DNA of 64,000 nucleotides from Prado023 sp963706875 (GTDB lineage Bacteria > Actinomycetota > Actinomycetes > S36-B12 > CAIYMF01): positions 186,001-250,000 of the forward strand of contig CAVPNW010000020.1 in NCBI GenBank assembly GCA_963706875.1, given 5' to 3'. A program made the translations under genes and the position numbers. Shown here piece after piece: positions 25,722 through 34,469 of the stretch. How positions within the stretch are numbered: the stretch's first letter is position 1; each line of letters opens with the position of its first letter. The notes below the pieces were generated by a model. It had not been told where the DNA came from. It searched no databases and saw only the letters and a list, made by a program, of their open reading frames with translations.

Positions 25722-27353
25722 GTGGGACGGCCATCGGCGCCCGCCACGGATGGGGGTACGCGGGCAGCCACCCGTGCGGTGGCTGCGTTGGCGGCGTGCG
25801 CCCTCGTCGCCGCCGCCAGCGGGTGCCGGTGGGGCCCCAAGGCCGAGACCCCCGAATGGGCGTCCACCGCGGAGGACTATGCGACTGCGCTGAACGACGC
25901 CTATCGAGTCGGGATCACCGACGCGATGCGCTTCTACGCCCCCGATGCGCACGTCGACAAGCGGTTCATCGACTACGAGGGTGTCGGCCGCTCCGGATTC
26001 GCGCAGGCGCTGCGGGACAATGCCCAGAACCCACCGACCTGGACGGGCGGGCGCGACAACTCCGACCGGATCGACCTCGTCCCCACCGAGCCGCTCTACC
26101 TGTCCCGCGACCGGTTCCTCGAGCCGCTGCGCCGGATTGACCCTACGATTGTCCCGGCCATCGATGCGGCGTTCCTCTACACCATCGGCGCTGCGGGCCT
26201 CACCGACGAGATCGTTCTGGGGTCCGCGGCATCCGGCAGCTGGACCTCTCAGGGGGCCACCAAGGAAGCCGTCAAGGGGTTCGCTCAGGGATACCTCGAC
26301 GGGTGGACCTCAGGCGATGGCAGCGCGGTCCTCGGCCAGTACGCGGACGATGCCACGCTGACCGATTCCCTGGCCGACAGGGAAGTCATCGGTGCATCGG
26401 CCATCGCGGCGGAGGCGGGCGGCACCTCGGAGCTCTCCCTGCGGGGGGCTACCATGCACGTTATCCCGGACGGTGCCGGGGGGGTTGCCGCCTTCATCTC
26501 TGGGCGCTACGGCGCCGGCATCGGCGGCACGGATCGACTCGTCCTGCTCCTGGACGTGCCCGGGGAGGGCGACTGTCCGGGGGCGGTCGCCGTCGCGCTG
26601 TGGCTGGACGGCCATCAGCGGATCATGCGGGAGGAGCGGCTGCACCGCATCGACTCGGTGCGTCGCTGCACCGCTCCGGACGAGCGCCCGAGCGGCTGGT
26701 GGGACGCCGTCGCACCTCCGACGGCCCCCGCTGTCACCCGCACGGGCATCCTCCATCCCGGTGCCCACGACATCGCGGTCTGGAACGGCGACCCGCGCAT
26801 CGACCCGATCGTCGACTGGGCCCAGCAGCGCTTCGCGCGCCTTGGGCTGCCACCCCCCGAGCCGACGTCCATCACCTTCCTTCCCCAGGTGGATGGTGAC
26901 CGATGGGACACGTACGGCTTCCCCACCGGCTCGGACGCTCCTGACCTGGGCCTGCCCTTCACAGCCGACGAGGCCTGCCCCGAGATGCCCTGCCGGTGGC
27001 CCATCGAGGTGCGGGCGGCGACCCTGCACGAGTTCGCGCACCTGTACCTGGCTCCGTCCGTGTACGGGGGCAACAACTCCTACGACCTCCCCCAGGGCCA
27101 CACACGCGTCAAGGAGTTCCTCGCCGCCCACGACCTGACCTGGCACGACACCGGACTGAGCTGGGGCCAGCAGGGCAAGGAACGCGCCGCGGAGACGGTC
27201 GCCTGGGGCCTCATGGACCAGCGCTACACCGTCGACGCCCGCCTCGGGCCGCTGACCTGCGAGCAGCTGGCCACCGACTTCCAGACCCTGACCAACACGA
27301 CCCCCGACCCCCGCGCCTGCGCGGAGCCGAAGCCTGAGGTGACCGCGCCATGA
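25722..27353 (+). CDS. Lipoprotein with SnoaL-like repeats and HEFAH metalloprotease-like motif (paralog 1)
   Basis: Not assigned to a known family. The 543-residue protein begins with a lipoprotein signal (VAALAACALVAAASGC, lipobox Cys35), so it is exported and lipid-anchored. Two segments resemble SnoaL/NTF2-like folds (about 45-105 and 185-260). A conserved block CPGAVAV...HRIDSVRRC...WWD follows, then a C-terminal zincin-like region with LHEFAHLYL (H436, E437, H440) and a conserved Glu487 in ERAAETVAWGL as possible third metal ligand. Paired cysteines (CPEMPC, LTCEQL...RAC) suggest disulfides. The GTG at 25722 is the only start keeping the signal peptide. It overlaps paralog 2 by ATGA. 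The substrate is unknown. Confidence 0.85.
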   Translation: MGRPSAPATDGGTRAATRAVAALAACALVAAASGCRWGPKAETPEWASTAEDYATALNDAYRVGITDAMRFYAPDAHVDKRFIDYEGVGRSGFAQALRDNAQNPPTWTGGRDNSDRIDLVPTEPLYLSRDRFLEPLRRIDPTIVPAIDAAFLYTIGAAGLTDEIVLGSAASGSWTSQGATKEAVKGFAQGYLDGWTSGDGSAVLGQYADDATLTDSLADREVIGASAIAAEAGGTSELSLRGATMHVIPDGAGGVAAFISGRYGAGIGGTDRLVLLLDVPGEGDCPGAVAVALWLDGHQRIMREERLHRIDSVRRCTAPDERPSGWWDAVAPPTAPAVTRTGILHPGAHDIAVWNGDPRIDPIVDWAQQRFARLGLPPPEPTSITFLPQVDGDRWDTYGFPTGSDAPDLGLPFTADEACPEMPCRWPIEVRAATLHEFAHLYLAPSVYGGNNSYDLPQGHTRVKEFLAAHDLTWHDTGLSWGQQGKERAAETVAWGLMDQRYTVDARLGPLTCEQLATDFQTLTNTTPDPRACAEPKPEVTAP

Positions 27354-29006
27354 CCCTCACACCATCCTCGAGCCCTTCGACTGCCCAGCGGGGGCGAGGC
27401 CGGCGCGGCCGCACCGCAAGCCTCGTCTCAGCTCTGGCCCTCCTCACCGCGGTCGGATGCACCGAATCCCCATCGCCTGCCAACCCCGGTGGTCAGGGCG
27501 ACCAGTGGGCGGCGGCCGCCGAGGCCTACCTGGAGTCCTGGGAGGCAGCCAACGTCATCGGGTTCACCAACGCCGCCCCCTTCTGGACCCCGGACGCGCG
27601 CGTGGACATGCGCGAGCTCAACGGCTTCGAGGGGACGGGCCGGCCAGCGATCCTCCAGAGCTACCGGGACAACCTCCAGACGCCGCCCCGTTTCTACGAC
27701 GGTTGGGACCAAGCCGACGCCGGGGGCATCACTGAGCCCGCCGGGCCGATCTACCTCTCCCGGGAACGTGCCATGCAGGTGGCCTACATCCCGGACTTGA
27801 ACTGGTACTTCGCGGATCTCTCGACCGTCACCAGCCGAGGTGTCGTCGAGATGACGGACGCGATATCGATCGACGCCGCTGGCAGGTTCTGCGACGTGGT
27901 CCCGACCGATCTGGATGCCCTTGTGGACGGGTATGTGGGCGCGTGGGCCTCGGGTGACCCCACCAGGGTCGGCGATCTCTACGCCGACGGCGCGGTCCTT
28001 CGGGACTCGATCGCCGACATCACTGCGAGCGGCACGGCCGCCATCGCGAACCTGAGCGCTGCGGAGCCCGGACAGGGCGGGTTGCCGGGTGCCGCCCTGC
28101 CCGAGTTCCCCGACGATGGGGGACGCGCGTACTTCATCAACGGCCCGTTCCTCCAGGGCGCCTACCCGGTCGACCAGCTGGTCCTCCTCCTCGACGTCGG
28201 CCCCGAGGGTGGATGCCCCGGACCTGTGGCCGTGTTCCTCGACCTCGACGAACGGAAACGGATCACCCACGAGGAACGCTTCCATCGGATCGATGCCTTG
28301 CGGCGCTGCCTGCCCACCGAGGACCGACCCACCGGGTGGTGGGACCAGGCGCGGATCCCCAAGACGCCGAACATCCGGCTCACCGGCTGGGTGAGCGCCC
28401 CGACCCACGACATCGCGATCTGGAACGGCGACGCCGGGGTCGACCCGATCGTCGAGTGGGCTCGGACGCGCTTCGCAAGCCTCGGGCTTCCCCCGCCGAG
28501 GCCGTCCTCCGTGACGTTCCTCCCGCCGGTGGAGGGTGACCGGTGGGAGACCTTCGGCTTCCTGACTGGCAGCGACGCCCCGGACCTCGGCCTGCCGTTC
28601 ACGGGACCCGAGGCTCTGCCCCGATGGCCCCTGCCGGTGGTCCACCGAGGTGCGGGCCGCGACCCTGCACGAGTTCGCCCACCTGTGGCTGACGCCCAAG
28701 CGCTACAGCGGCAGGGCCTCGTACGACCTTCCCCGGAACTGGAAGAGCCAGACACGGATCACGAGGTTCCTCGAGGCCCACGACCTGACCTGGCACGACC
28801 CCACTCTGCCCTGGGGCCGGCAGGGTGGCGAAAGGGCTGCGGAGACGATCGCCTGGGGTCTCATGGACCAGCCCTACACCGTCGACCCCCGACTCGGCCC
28901 CCTGACCTGCGCCCAGCTCACCGCCGACTTCCAGACCCTGACCAACACCACCCCCGACCCCCGCGCCTGCGCGGAACCGGGCGGAGGGAGCGGAGGTGCC
29001 CCATGA
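27350..29006 (+). CDS. Lipoprotein with SnoaL-like repeats and HEFAH motif (paralog 2, frame break)
   Basis: Close paralog of the gene before it, with lipobox LLTAVGC and the same order: two SnoaL-like segments, CPGPVAVFLDLDE...HRIDALRRC...WWD, HDIAIWNGD, then the HEFAH region. The frame is broken by one extra C near 28616. Skipping it restores PEACPDGPCRW, matching CPEMPCRW of paralog 1, and then LHEFAHLWLT (His codon at 28668), ERAAETIAWGL and the C-terminal TPDPRACAEP. Without repair the frame runs on as an artificial fusion into paralog 3. Its stop overlaps the next start (ATGA). It is probably a functional gene with a sequence error. Confidence 0.78.
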
Positions 29007-30580
29007 CCCGGTCAGCGGCACGCAGCCCGGCGCTGAGGGCCCTCGGCCACGCGCTGGTCGCGTTCACTGTGCTCCTGTCCACGGCATGCACGATCACAGC
29101 CGGGCCTGCCGCGCCCGTGCTCAGCACACCCGAGAGGTGGTTCGCCGCCTACCACGACGCCCTGCGGCAGGGGGTGTTCAACATCGGGTCCTTCTACGCC
29201 GTGGACGCGCACGTCGACCTGACGACCCTCGGAATGCCACTCACGAACACCAGGGAGGATGCGCTGAAGGCGATCGGCAGGGCCTTCATCTCGTTCCCCG
29301 ACCGGGCCCAGGAGCCCGGGGACCTCTACGTGTCCGGCACGGGCGCGGTCGAGGCCGCGCCGATCAAGGAACCGTCCGTGGACGCCAATCGCCTCGTGGC
29401 CATCGACGAGTTCGACGCGAACGGGCTGGCCGCCCAGACCTTCGCCAAGTCGGAGTTGTCGTGGCGCGACGGCAACTCGGACGACCCACGGATACTGGGA
29501 GTGCACCTCCTTGCCCGAGACTGGGCGACGGCGTGGTCCAGTCGATCGGCGGACGCCGTCGGGAGGCTGTACACACCCACCACCGTGCTCACGGACGACC
29601 TCATGGGCCTGCGTGCGGAGTCCGGCGACGAGGTCAGCGCGCTGGCTGCCATATCGGCCGGATCGGGGGGCCTCCCCCAGGCGTCCATCGACCCGCTGCC
29701 CGGCCTCAGCGGCCCTGCGGTCTTCGTGGTGGCGGACACCGGCTTCGACTACGCCCCGCCGATGCAGTCGATGGTCATGCTCGTCACCGCGGACGGGGGC
29801 GAGGGCTGCCCCGGACACCTGGCCGTGGTCCTGGATCTCGATGAGCAGGGCCGCATCGCCCGCGAGACGCGCTACCACCGCATCGACACCCTGAGCCGCT
29901 GCGTCAGTGAGGCATCGGGAGGCACGTCGACGACGCGCTGGTGGGACAGCATCACCATCCCCGCAGCCGTGACGAAGATCCAGACTCGCGTGCTCACCCT
30001 CAACGGCGAGGACGTGGTCATGTTCAACAGCACACCTGCCCTCGAGGAGGTGTTCGTGTGGGCGACCAGCCGGTTTGCGGAGGTAGGCCTCGCGCCGCCG
30101 ATCGTGACCGAGGTGGCCTTCTACGACAGGCGCCTGGACATGTGCTCAGGCATCAATGGCTTCACCCTCGGCACGACGTTGAGCCTGTGCTTCGTCGAGG
30201 GGTCGACCATCGGGAACTCCGCGGAGTACACGGACTGGAAGCTGGCGAAGGCCACGACGCTCCACGAGCTGGGCCACGTCTGGATGTCCGCCCGGGGCCG
30301 GGGCGGGCCGGTTCCCCCGGATGTGACCGAACGATTCACCGAGCAGGCCGGCCTGCCCACGTGGGCGGACACCGCCTCCGTGTGGGAGGACCGTGGCGTG
30401 GAGCTCGCCGCCTCCACCATCTCGTGGGCACTCACGGAAGAGCCCGTGGTCCATCCCCGCTTCGCGGACAGGTTCACGTGCAGCCAGCTCGCGGACCTGT
30501 TCACCACCCTGACCGGCAAGCCGGTGCCGGAGAGCACCGGGTGTCCGGGCTATGTCTCGCCACCGGCACCAGAGGGCTGA
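29003..30580 (+). CDS. Lipoprotein with HELGH metalloprotease-like motif (paralog 3)
   Basis: The most divergent of the three paralogs, 525 residues. The signal ends in the lipobox LLSTAC. The central signature is kept as CPGHLAVVLDLDE...HRIDTLSRC...WWD. The metal motif is LHELGHVWM (H421, E422, H425), and Glu467 in VELAASTISWAL aligns with Glu487 of paralog 1 at a similar spacing of about 46 residues. Cysteines occur in MCSGIN, LSLCF and FTCSQL. The 3' end overlaps the converging dehydrogenase gene by 31 bp. Three co-translated exported paralogs suggest a shared or heteromeric surface function, which cannot be named. Confidence 0.85.
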   Translation: MTRSAARSPALRALGHALVAFTVLLSTACTITAGPAAPVLSTPERWFAAYHDALRQGVFNIGSFYAVDAHVDLTTLGMPLTNTREDALKAIGRAFISFPDRAQEPGDLYVSGTGAVEAAPIKEPSVDANRLVAIDEFDANGLAAQTFAKSELSWRDGNSDDPRILGVHLLARDWATAWSSRSADAVGRLYTPTTVLTDDLMGLRAESGDEVSALAAISAGSGGLPQASIDPLPGLSGPAVFVVADTGFDYAPPMQSMVMLVTADGGEGCPGHLAVVLDLDEQGRIARETRYHRIDTLSRCVSEASGGTSTTRWWDSITIPAAVTKIQTRVLTLNGEDVVMFNSTPALEEVFVWATSRFAEVGLAPPIVTEVAFYDRRLDMCSGINGFTLGTTLSLCFVEGSTIGNSAEYTDWKLAKATTLHELGHVWMSARGRGGPVPPDVTERFTEQAGLPTWADTASVWEDRGVELAASTISWALTEEPVVHPRFADRFTCSQLADLFTTLTGKPVPESTGCPGYVSPPAPEG

Positions 30581-31497
30581 CGCGATCCTGACACCACGAC
30601 GTTGGCCAACGGCTGGCCGTGGTCCAGTCGGGTGAGTTGGGCCGCAACCAGCCGCCGGGCCCGGGGCAGGAAGGCTGACGTGTTGCCGCCCACGTGCGGG
30701 CTGATCAGGACGCCGGGGGTCCGCCACAGCGGATGGTCGGCGGGCAGCGGCTCGGGGTCGGTGACGTCCAGGGCTGCGCGCAGGCGCCCGGAAGCGCACT
30801 CGGCGAGCAGGGCGTCGGTGTCGACGACCGGCCCTCGGGAGACGTTGACAAGCATGGCCCCGTCACGCATCCGGGCCAGGAACGCGGCATCGGCCATCCC
30901 ACGGGTGTCGGGTGTCAGGGGCACGATCAGGATCACGACGTCGGCGTGCGGCAGCAGGCCAGGCAGCTCGTCGATCGAGCGGACGTCGATCCCATCCACC
31001 GTGCGCGCGGTGCGGGCCACCGCGCTCACCTGGCACTCGAAGCCGTCGAGACGGCGAGCGATGGCCCGGCCGATCGACCCGAACCCGACGATCAGCACGC
31101 GCTTGTCGGCCAGGGCCTCGTGGCGGTCGTACAGCCAGCGGCCCTCAGCCATTGCTCGGGCGAAGTCGTCGAGGTGGCGCAGGCTGGCCAGGGTGAGGCC
31201 GACGGCCAGCTCGGCGGTCGAGGCATCGTGGACGCCGGCCGCGTTGCACAGGATCACACCCTCCGGCAGGGCGGCCAGCACGTTGTCGACACCCGCGGTC
31301 AGGGTCTGCACCACCCGCAGGTTCGGCATCCGGGCCATCATGGCAAGGTCCGTCGCCGTGGCCGTGTACGGCGGGACGAACACCATGACGTCGCCGATCT
31401 CGGCCGGGTCGGCGTCGCCCGAGTCCCAGGTCAGGCAGCCACGAGCCAGCGCCTCGGGCATGCCCTCGAGGATGTATCCGGGGAGCAGCGTCGTCAC
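30550..31497 (-). CDS. D-isomer-specific 2-hydroxyacid dehydrogenase family protein
   Basis: A 315-residue NAD(P)-dependent dehydrogenase. The nucleotide motif is VLIVGFGSIGRAIARR, followed by the substrate-domain signatures LVNVSRGPVVDTDALL (catalytic Arg region) and LISPHVGGNTSAFL with the catalytic His. The specific 2-hydroxyacid is not evident. The GTG at 31497 overlaps the stop of the upstream S51-like gene (GTGA), placing it as the last gene of a three-gene minus-strand operon. The C-terminus overlaps the last lipoprotein gene on the other strand. Confidence 0.92.
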   Translation of the reverse strand: MTTLLPGYILEGMPEALARGCLTWDSGDADPAEIGDVMVFVPPYTATATDLAMMARMPNLRVVQTLTAGVDNVLAALPEGVILCNAAGVHDASTAELAVGLTLASLRHLDDFARAMAEGRWLYDRHEALADKRVLIVGFGSIGRAIARRLDGFECQVSAVARTARTVDGIDVRSIDELPGLLPHADVVILIVPLTPDTRGMADAAFLARMRDGAMLVNVSRGPVVDTDALLAECASGRLRAALDVTDPEPLPADHPLWRTPGVLISPHVGGNTSAFLPRARRLVAAQLTRLDHGQPLANVVVSGSRQPSGAGGET

Positions 31498-32237
31498 GTG
31501 CCCAGCATCCCGGCAGCCTCGGACCCTGGCGTGACGATCGTCGAGCCGGCGCGATGCTCAACCCGCGAGCCGTGGCCGAGGGTCCACACGGACTGTCTGC
31601 CCATGACGGTCCACTCGTCAGGGCCGCCGACCAGGGCGGTGTCCTCGTCGATGCCCAGCACGGTCACCCCCTCGGGGGCGTGCAGGAGGACCCGGGTCAG
31701 CAGGTCCGGGGCCCAGCCGAGCATCTTGTCGAAGTGCGGGATGACCCGCAGGTGCGGCAGGAGGCCGAGGCCCCGTTCAGCGGGCCGGTGCCGGGCCCTG
31801 ACATGGGGCACCCAACTTGTCATGGCCATCGCCCCTGCGCTGCATCCCGCGAGGGCAGCACCGCCGCGCCACGCAGCCAGGATCTCGCTCCAGAGCGCGG
31901 TGTCGCGCAGCGCCTCAGCCAGGTGCCCCGGGTTCCCGCCGGACATGTAGACCAGGCCGGCCCCTCGCACCTGCTCGGCGATCGCCGGATCGTCGGCCTC
32001 TGCGCGGCCGTGCACGACGAGCGGGACCGCCTCGACGCCCAATCGCTCGGCCTGCTCAGCCCCCAATCGGGTCCACTTGGCCAGGACAGCCGGCCCCTCG
32101 GGGGCGGCGGCGGTGGGGATCTGCACGTACTTCGGCGGGCGACCCTCGATCAGGTGCCGCTCGATCTCGAGCATGACCGGCAGGTACTCCCCCGACCCCA
32201 CCAGGGCGATGGGCCCCGGAGTCACATCCACTGCCAT
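31494..32237 (-). CDS. Peptidase S51-like (type 1 glutamine amidotransferase-like) protein
   Basis: A 247-residue protein related to cyanophycinase and dipeptidase E. It contains VYMSGGNPGHLAEAL and the nucleophile elbow ALAGCSAGAMAM with the probable catalytic Ser; a His lies in RVIPHFDKML. Such proteins cleave Asp-containing peptides, but no cyanophycin synthetase is seen here, so the substrate is open. It overlaps both neighbours and is surely co-translated with them. Confidence 0.82.
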   Translation of the reverse strand: MAVDVTPGPIALVGSGEYLPVMLEIERHLIEGRPPKYVQIPTAAAPEGPAVLAKWTRLGAEQAERLGVEAVPLVVHGRAEADDPAIAEQVRGAGLVYMSGGNPGHLAEALRDTALWSEILAAWRGGAALAGCSAGAMAMTSWVPHVRARHRPAERGLGLLPHLRVIPHFDKMLGWAPDLLTRVLLHAPEGVTVLGIDEDTALVGGPDEWTVMGRQSVWTLGHGSRVEHRAGSTIVTPGSEAAGMLGT

Positions 32238-33502
32238 GTCGACCCCTCGCGGCTGTCGCGCACCTCCACGCCCACGTCAGCCAGGACGTCACGCAGGCGG
32301 TCACTGGCCGCCCAGTCGCCCGCTGCGCGGCTGTCCGCACGCAGGTCCACCAACGCCTGGACCGCCCTGCCCGCGAGTTCCCGGTCGTGCGTTGCCGACG
32401 CGGCCTCCGCCTGGTGGACAAGTGCCACCACGGCGGCGCGCTCGTCGGTTGCGGCGGCCGGGAGGGCGGCGAGGATCGTGCGGGCGAGATCCTCGGTGGG
32501 GGTCGCGGCGGGTGGGGCGGGGGCGGGGGCTGCAGGGGTGGGGGCGGCTGGGAGTTCCGCACGCGGGTCCAGATCTGCCGCCTGAACCCCGAGGGGGCCG
32601 TTCGCACCCGGCTGTTCGGATGCTCCGACGATCCCGGCCGCACCAGCCCCAGCGCCCCTCGCGGCGCGCGACCCCTCGCCTGCCTGGACCACGGCTGCCG
32701 CCGCCCCGAGGGCGACGATCCGGTCCTCGAGCTCGGCGATCGTCAGCCGCGAGCCGTTCGGCACGACGTCCTCGACCCCGGCCACCCTCAGGGTCACAGC
32801 ACTGCGTCCAGCCACCCACGCGGTCCCCGCGTCGAGGTCCAGGACAAGTGCGGTGTGCTCATCGACCCCGAGGATGAACCCGTCGCGCAGATCGGGCTCG
32901 ATCTGCGCGAGCCGTCGACCGCCGACGTAGCAGAAGCGCGTGTCGTGCGTGCCGCCCTCGCGGTTGTCGTAGTGCGGGATGACCGCGCACTGCCACCCCA
33001 GCACCCTGCTCATCAGCCCGATGCCCGGCTCCCAGCGGGGGTCCTCACCGACCTTGTAGATCTCGTACACAGGCAGCGCCCAGTCGCCGAGGGTTACCAC
33101 GGCCGCCGAGGCGAACACCAGCGCCCCCGACCGACCGGGCGCGACCACGCCAGCCAGGGCCTCGGGGACCCCCGTGGCCTCCCAGCACCGCCGGGCGTAG
33201 CTCGGCGAACCGGGTCCGGCGAAGACCCAGTCGGCGGCCCGGATGTCGGCCAGGGCACGCTCGACCGTCAGGGCATCGGCCGACGCGGGCAGGGTGATCG
33301 CCTGCAGAGGATGGCCCAGCGACTCGGTGAAGTACTGATTGATCTTCTCGACCAGCTCGTCTGCGTTCTCCTGGAAGGCGAACGGGCTGTCCATGAGCCG
33401 CGCGTCGGTCGGATCCGGCAGGCCGGCGAAGACCTCCCGATGAACGCCGAGCATCCCGGTGGTCGTCTCGCCCGAACCCATGATCACCAGTCGTCGCGAC
33501 AC
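32222..33502 (-). CDS. S51-like domain fused to a cysteinyl-tRNA synthetase-like C-terminal domain
   Basis: The 426-residue protein has an N-terminal peptidase S51-like domain (VIMGSGETTTGM, FAGPGSPSYARR, FASAAVVTLGDW) in which the usual G-x-S-A-G nucleophile reads FASAAVV. An Ala/Pro-rich linker (about 290-345) follows. The last 80 residues resemble the end of cysteinyl-tRNA synthetase: LRADSRAAGDWAASDRLRD followed by the terminal D-S-R-E-G-S-T-W motif. No synthetase catalytic core is present. A tRNA- or cysteine-related role is a guess. GTG at 33502 has TAGGCT six bases upstream. It heads an operon with the next S51-like gene and the hydroxyacid dehydrogenase. Confidence 0.8.
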   Translation of the reverse strand: MSRRLVIMGSGETTTGMLGVHREVFAGLPDPTDARLMDSPFAFQENADELVEKINQYFTESLGHPLQAITLPASADALTVERALADIRAADWVFAGPGSPSYARRCWEATGVPEALAGVVAPGRSGALVFASAAVVTLGDWALPVYEIYKVGEDPRWEPGIGLMSRVLGWQCAVIPHYDNREGGTHDTRFCYVGGRRLAQIEPDLRDGFILGVDEHTALVLDLDAGTAWVAGRSAVTLRVAGVEDVVPNGSRLTIAELEDRIVALGAAAAVVQAGEGSRAARGAGAGAAGIVGASEQPGANGPLGVQAADLDPRAELPAAPTPAAPAPAPPAATPTEDLARTILAALPAAATDERAAVVALVHQAEAASATHDRELAGRAVQALVDLRADSRAAGDWAASDRLRDVLADVGVEVRDSREGSTWQWM

Positions 33503-33564
33503 CCGGGAAGCCTAGCCCGCAGGATCGATACCCGCCTGCACGATGCAGGCCGCGAGGTCCGGGG

Positions 33565-33616
33565 GCCGCTGTCCAGGTCGGCAGCCGCTGGTCAGGTCTG
33601 GGCGCCGCTGTCCAGG
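33565..33616. repeat. GCCGCTGTCCAGG direct repeats
   Basis: Three imperfect copies begin at about 33565, 33584 and 33604 (period about 19-20 bp) in the divergent promoter region between the S51-CysRS-like gene and bioY. They could be regulator sites or simple duplications. Confidence 0.6.
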
Positions 33617-33752
33617 GGAGGTGCCCTCGACGAACGCGCCACACCCGTCATCTTCGGGCCGGGGTCCCCGACATCCCACGGGTCGGTCCCGATAGGCTCG
33701 GGCCGTCCCAGCCGACGGGCAGTCGTCGGTGCGTTCGATCAGGAGAGTGCCC

Positions 33753-34346
33753 ATGTCCCTCGCCACCCCCGCCCCTGGGGTAATCGCCGATGTCTTCGGG
33801 CGCAGCGCCGTCCGCAACGCGATCCTCGTCGTCGCCGGAGCCGCCTTCGTCGGGCTGGCCGCTCAGATTGCCATCCCTCTGCCGTTCACACCGGTCCCGC
33901 TGACGGGCCAGACCTTCGCCGTCCTGCTGACAGCTGCGTCCCTGGGCATGTGGCGCGGCATCGCCTCGATGAGCCTCTACGCGGTCGCGGGCCTCGCTGG
34001 GGTGCCGTGGTTCGCTGAGGGGTCGAGCGCCTTCAAGGCCGGGGCCCTCACCGTCAGCTTCGGCTACGTGCTGGGCTTCATCGCAGCGGCGGCGCTCGTG
34101 GGCTGGCTCGCCGAGCGCGGCGCCACCCGCACCGCCCCGCGAACCGCTGGCCTGATGGTGCTGGGCAACGTCGTCATCTACGCCATCGGCGCCACCTGGC
34201 TGGCCGCCGCGATCGGTGTGTCCCTGTCCAAGGCCATCTCGCTGGGCGTGACCCCGTTCCTGGTCGGCGACCTGCTCAAGGTGGCCCTCGCCGCCGGGCT
34301 GTTCCCGCTGGCCTGGCGCGCGGTGGAGAAGTTCACCGCGGAGTAG
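33753..34346 (+). CDS. bioY: Biotin transporter BioY (S component)
   Basis: A 197-residue membrane protein with about six hydrophobic segments and the BioY hallmarks IPLPFTPVPLTGQTFAVLL and ASLGMWRG near the N-terminus. BioY binds biotin and works alone or with an energy-coupling factor (EcfT and ATPases); no ECF genes follow here. The ATG at 33753 has AGGAGAG upstream. It is monocistronic, closed by the hairpin at 34362. Confidence 0.95.
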   Translation: MSLATPAPGVIADVFGRSAVRNAILVVAGAAFVGLAAQIAIPLPFTPVPLTGQTFAVLLTAASLGMWRGIASMSLYAVAGLAGVPWFAEGSSAFKAGALTVSFGYVLGFIAAAALVGWLAERGATRTAPRTAGLMVLGNVVIYAIGATWLAAAIGVSLSKAISLGVTPFLVGDLLKVALAAGLFPLAWRAVEKFTAE

Positions 34347-34361
34347 TCCCCCGAGTCATCA

Positions 34362-34396
34362 CGAAGCGCCCTGGTCCCCTCGGCCGGGGCGCTTCG
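34362..34396 (+). terminator. bioY terminator hairpin
   Basis: CGAAGCGCCC and GGGCGCTTCG pair perfectly across 15 bases, starting 15 bases after the bioY stop. Confidence 0.65.
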
Positions 34397-34415
34397 CTGC
34401 GACGGCAGAGTTGGT

Positions 34416-34454
34416 GTGCACGGAAACGACAATCCGATGGTCGATTCCGTGCAC
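34416..34454. terminator. Long hairpin between bioY and gatB
   Basis: GTGCACGGAA and TTCCGTGCAC pair perfectly, enclosing a second stem CGAC/GTCG. It lies between two converging genes, so it can terminate both, most probably gatB. Confidence 0.65.
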
Positions 34455-34469
34455 AGCAACGCCGGGGCG

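Noticed and set aside
27350..30580. Single 1076-codon protein spanning lipoprotein paralogs 2 and 3
   Set aside because: The junction arises from a one-base shift at about 28616. Paralog 2 ends at 29006 and paralog 3 has its own start and lipobox.
33565..33616. Short repeats considered as CRISPR or origin iterons
   Set aside because: Imperfect 13-bp units at 19-20-bp spacing, no cas, replication or partition genes nearby.
25722..34346. Region examined as a mobile island
   Set aside because: No integrase, transposase, att-like direct repeats, tRNA target or base-composition change was found; only gene content is unusual.
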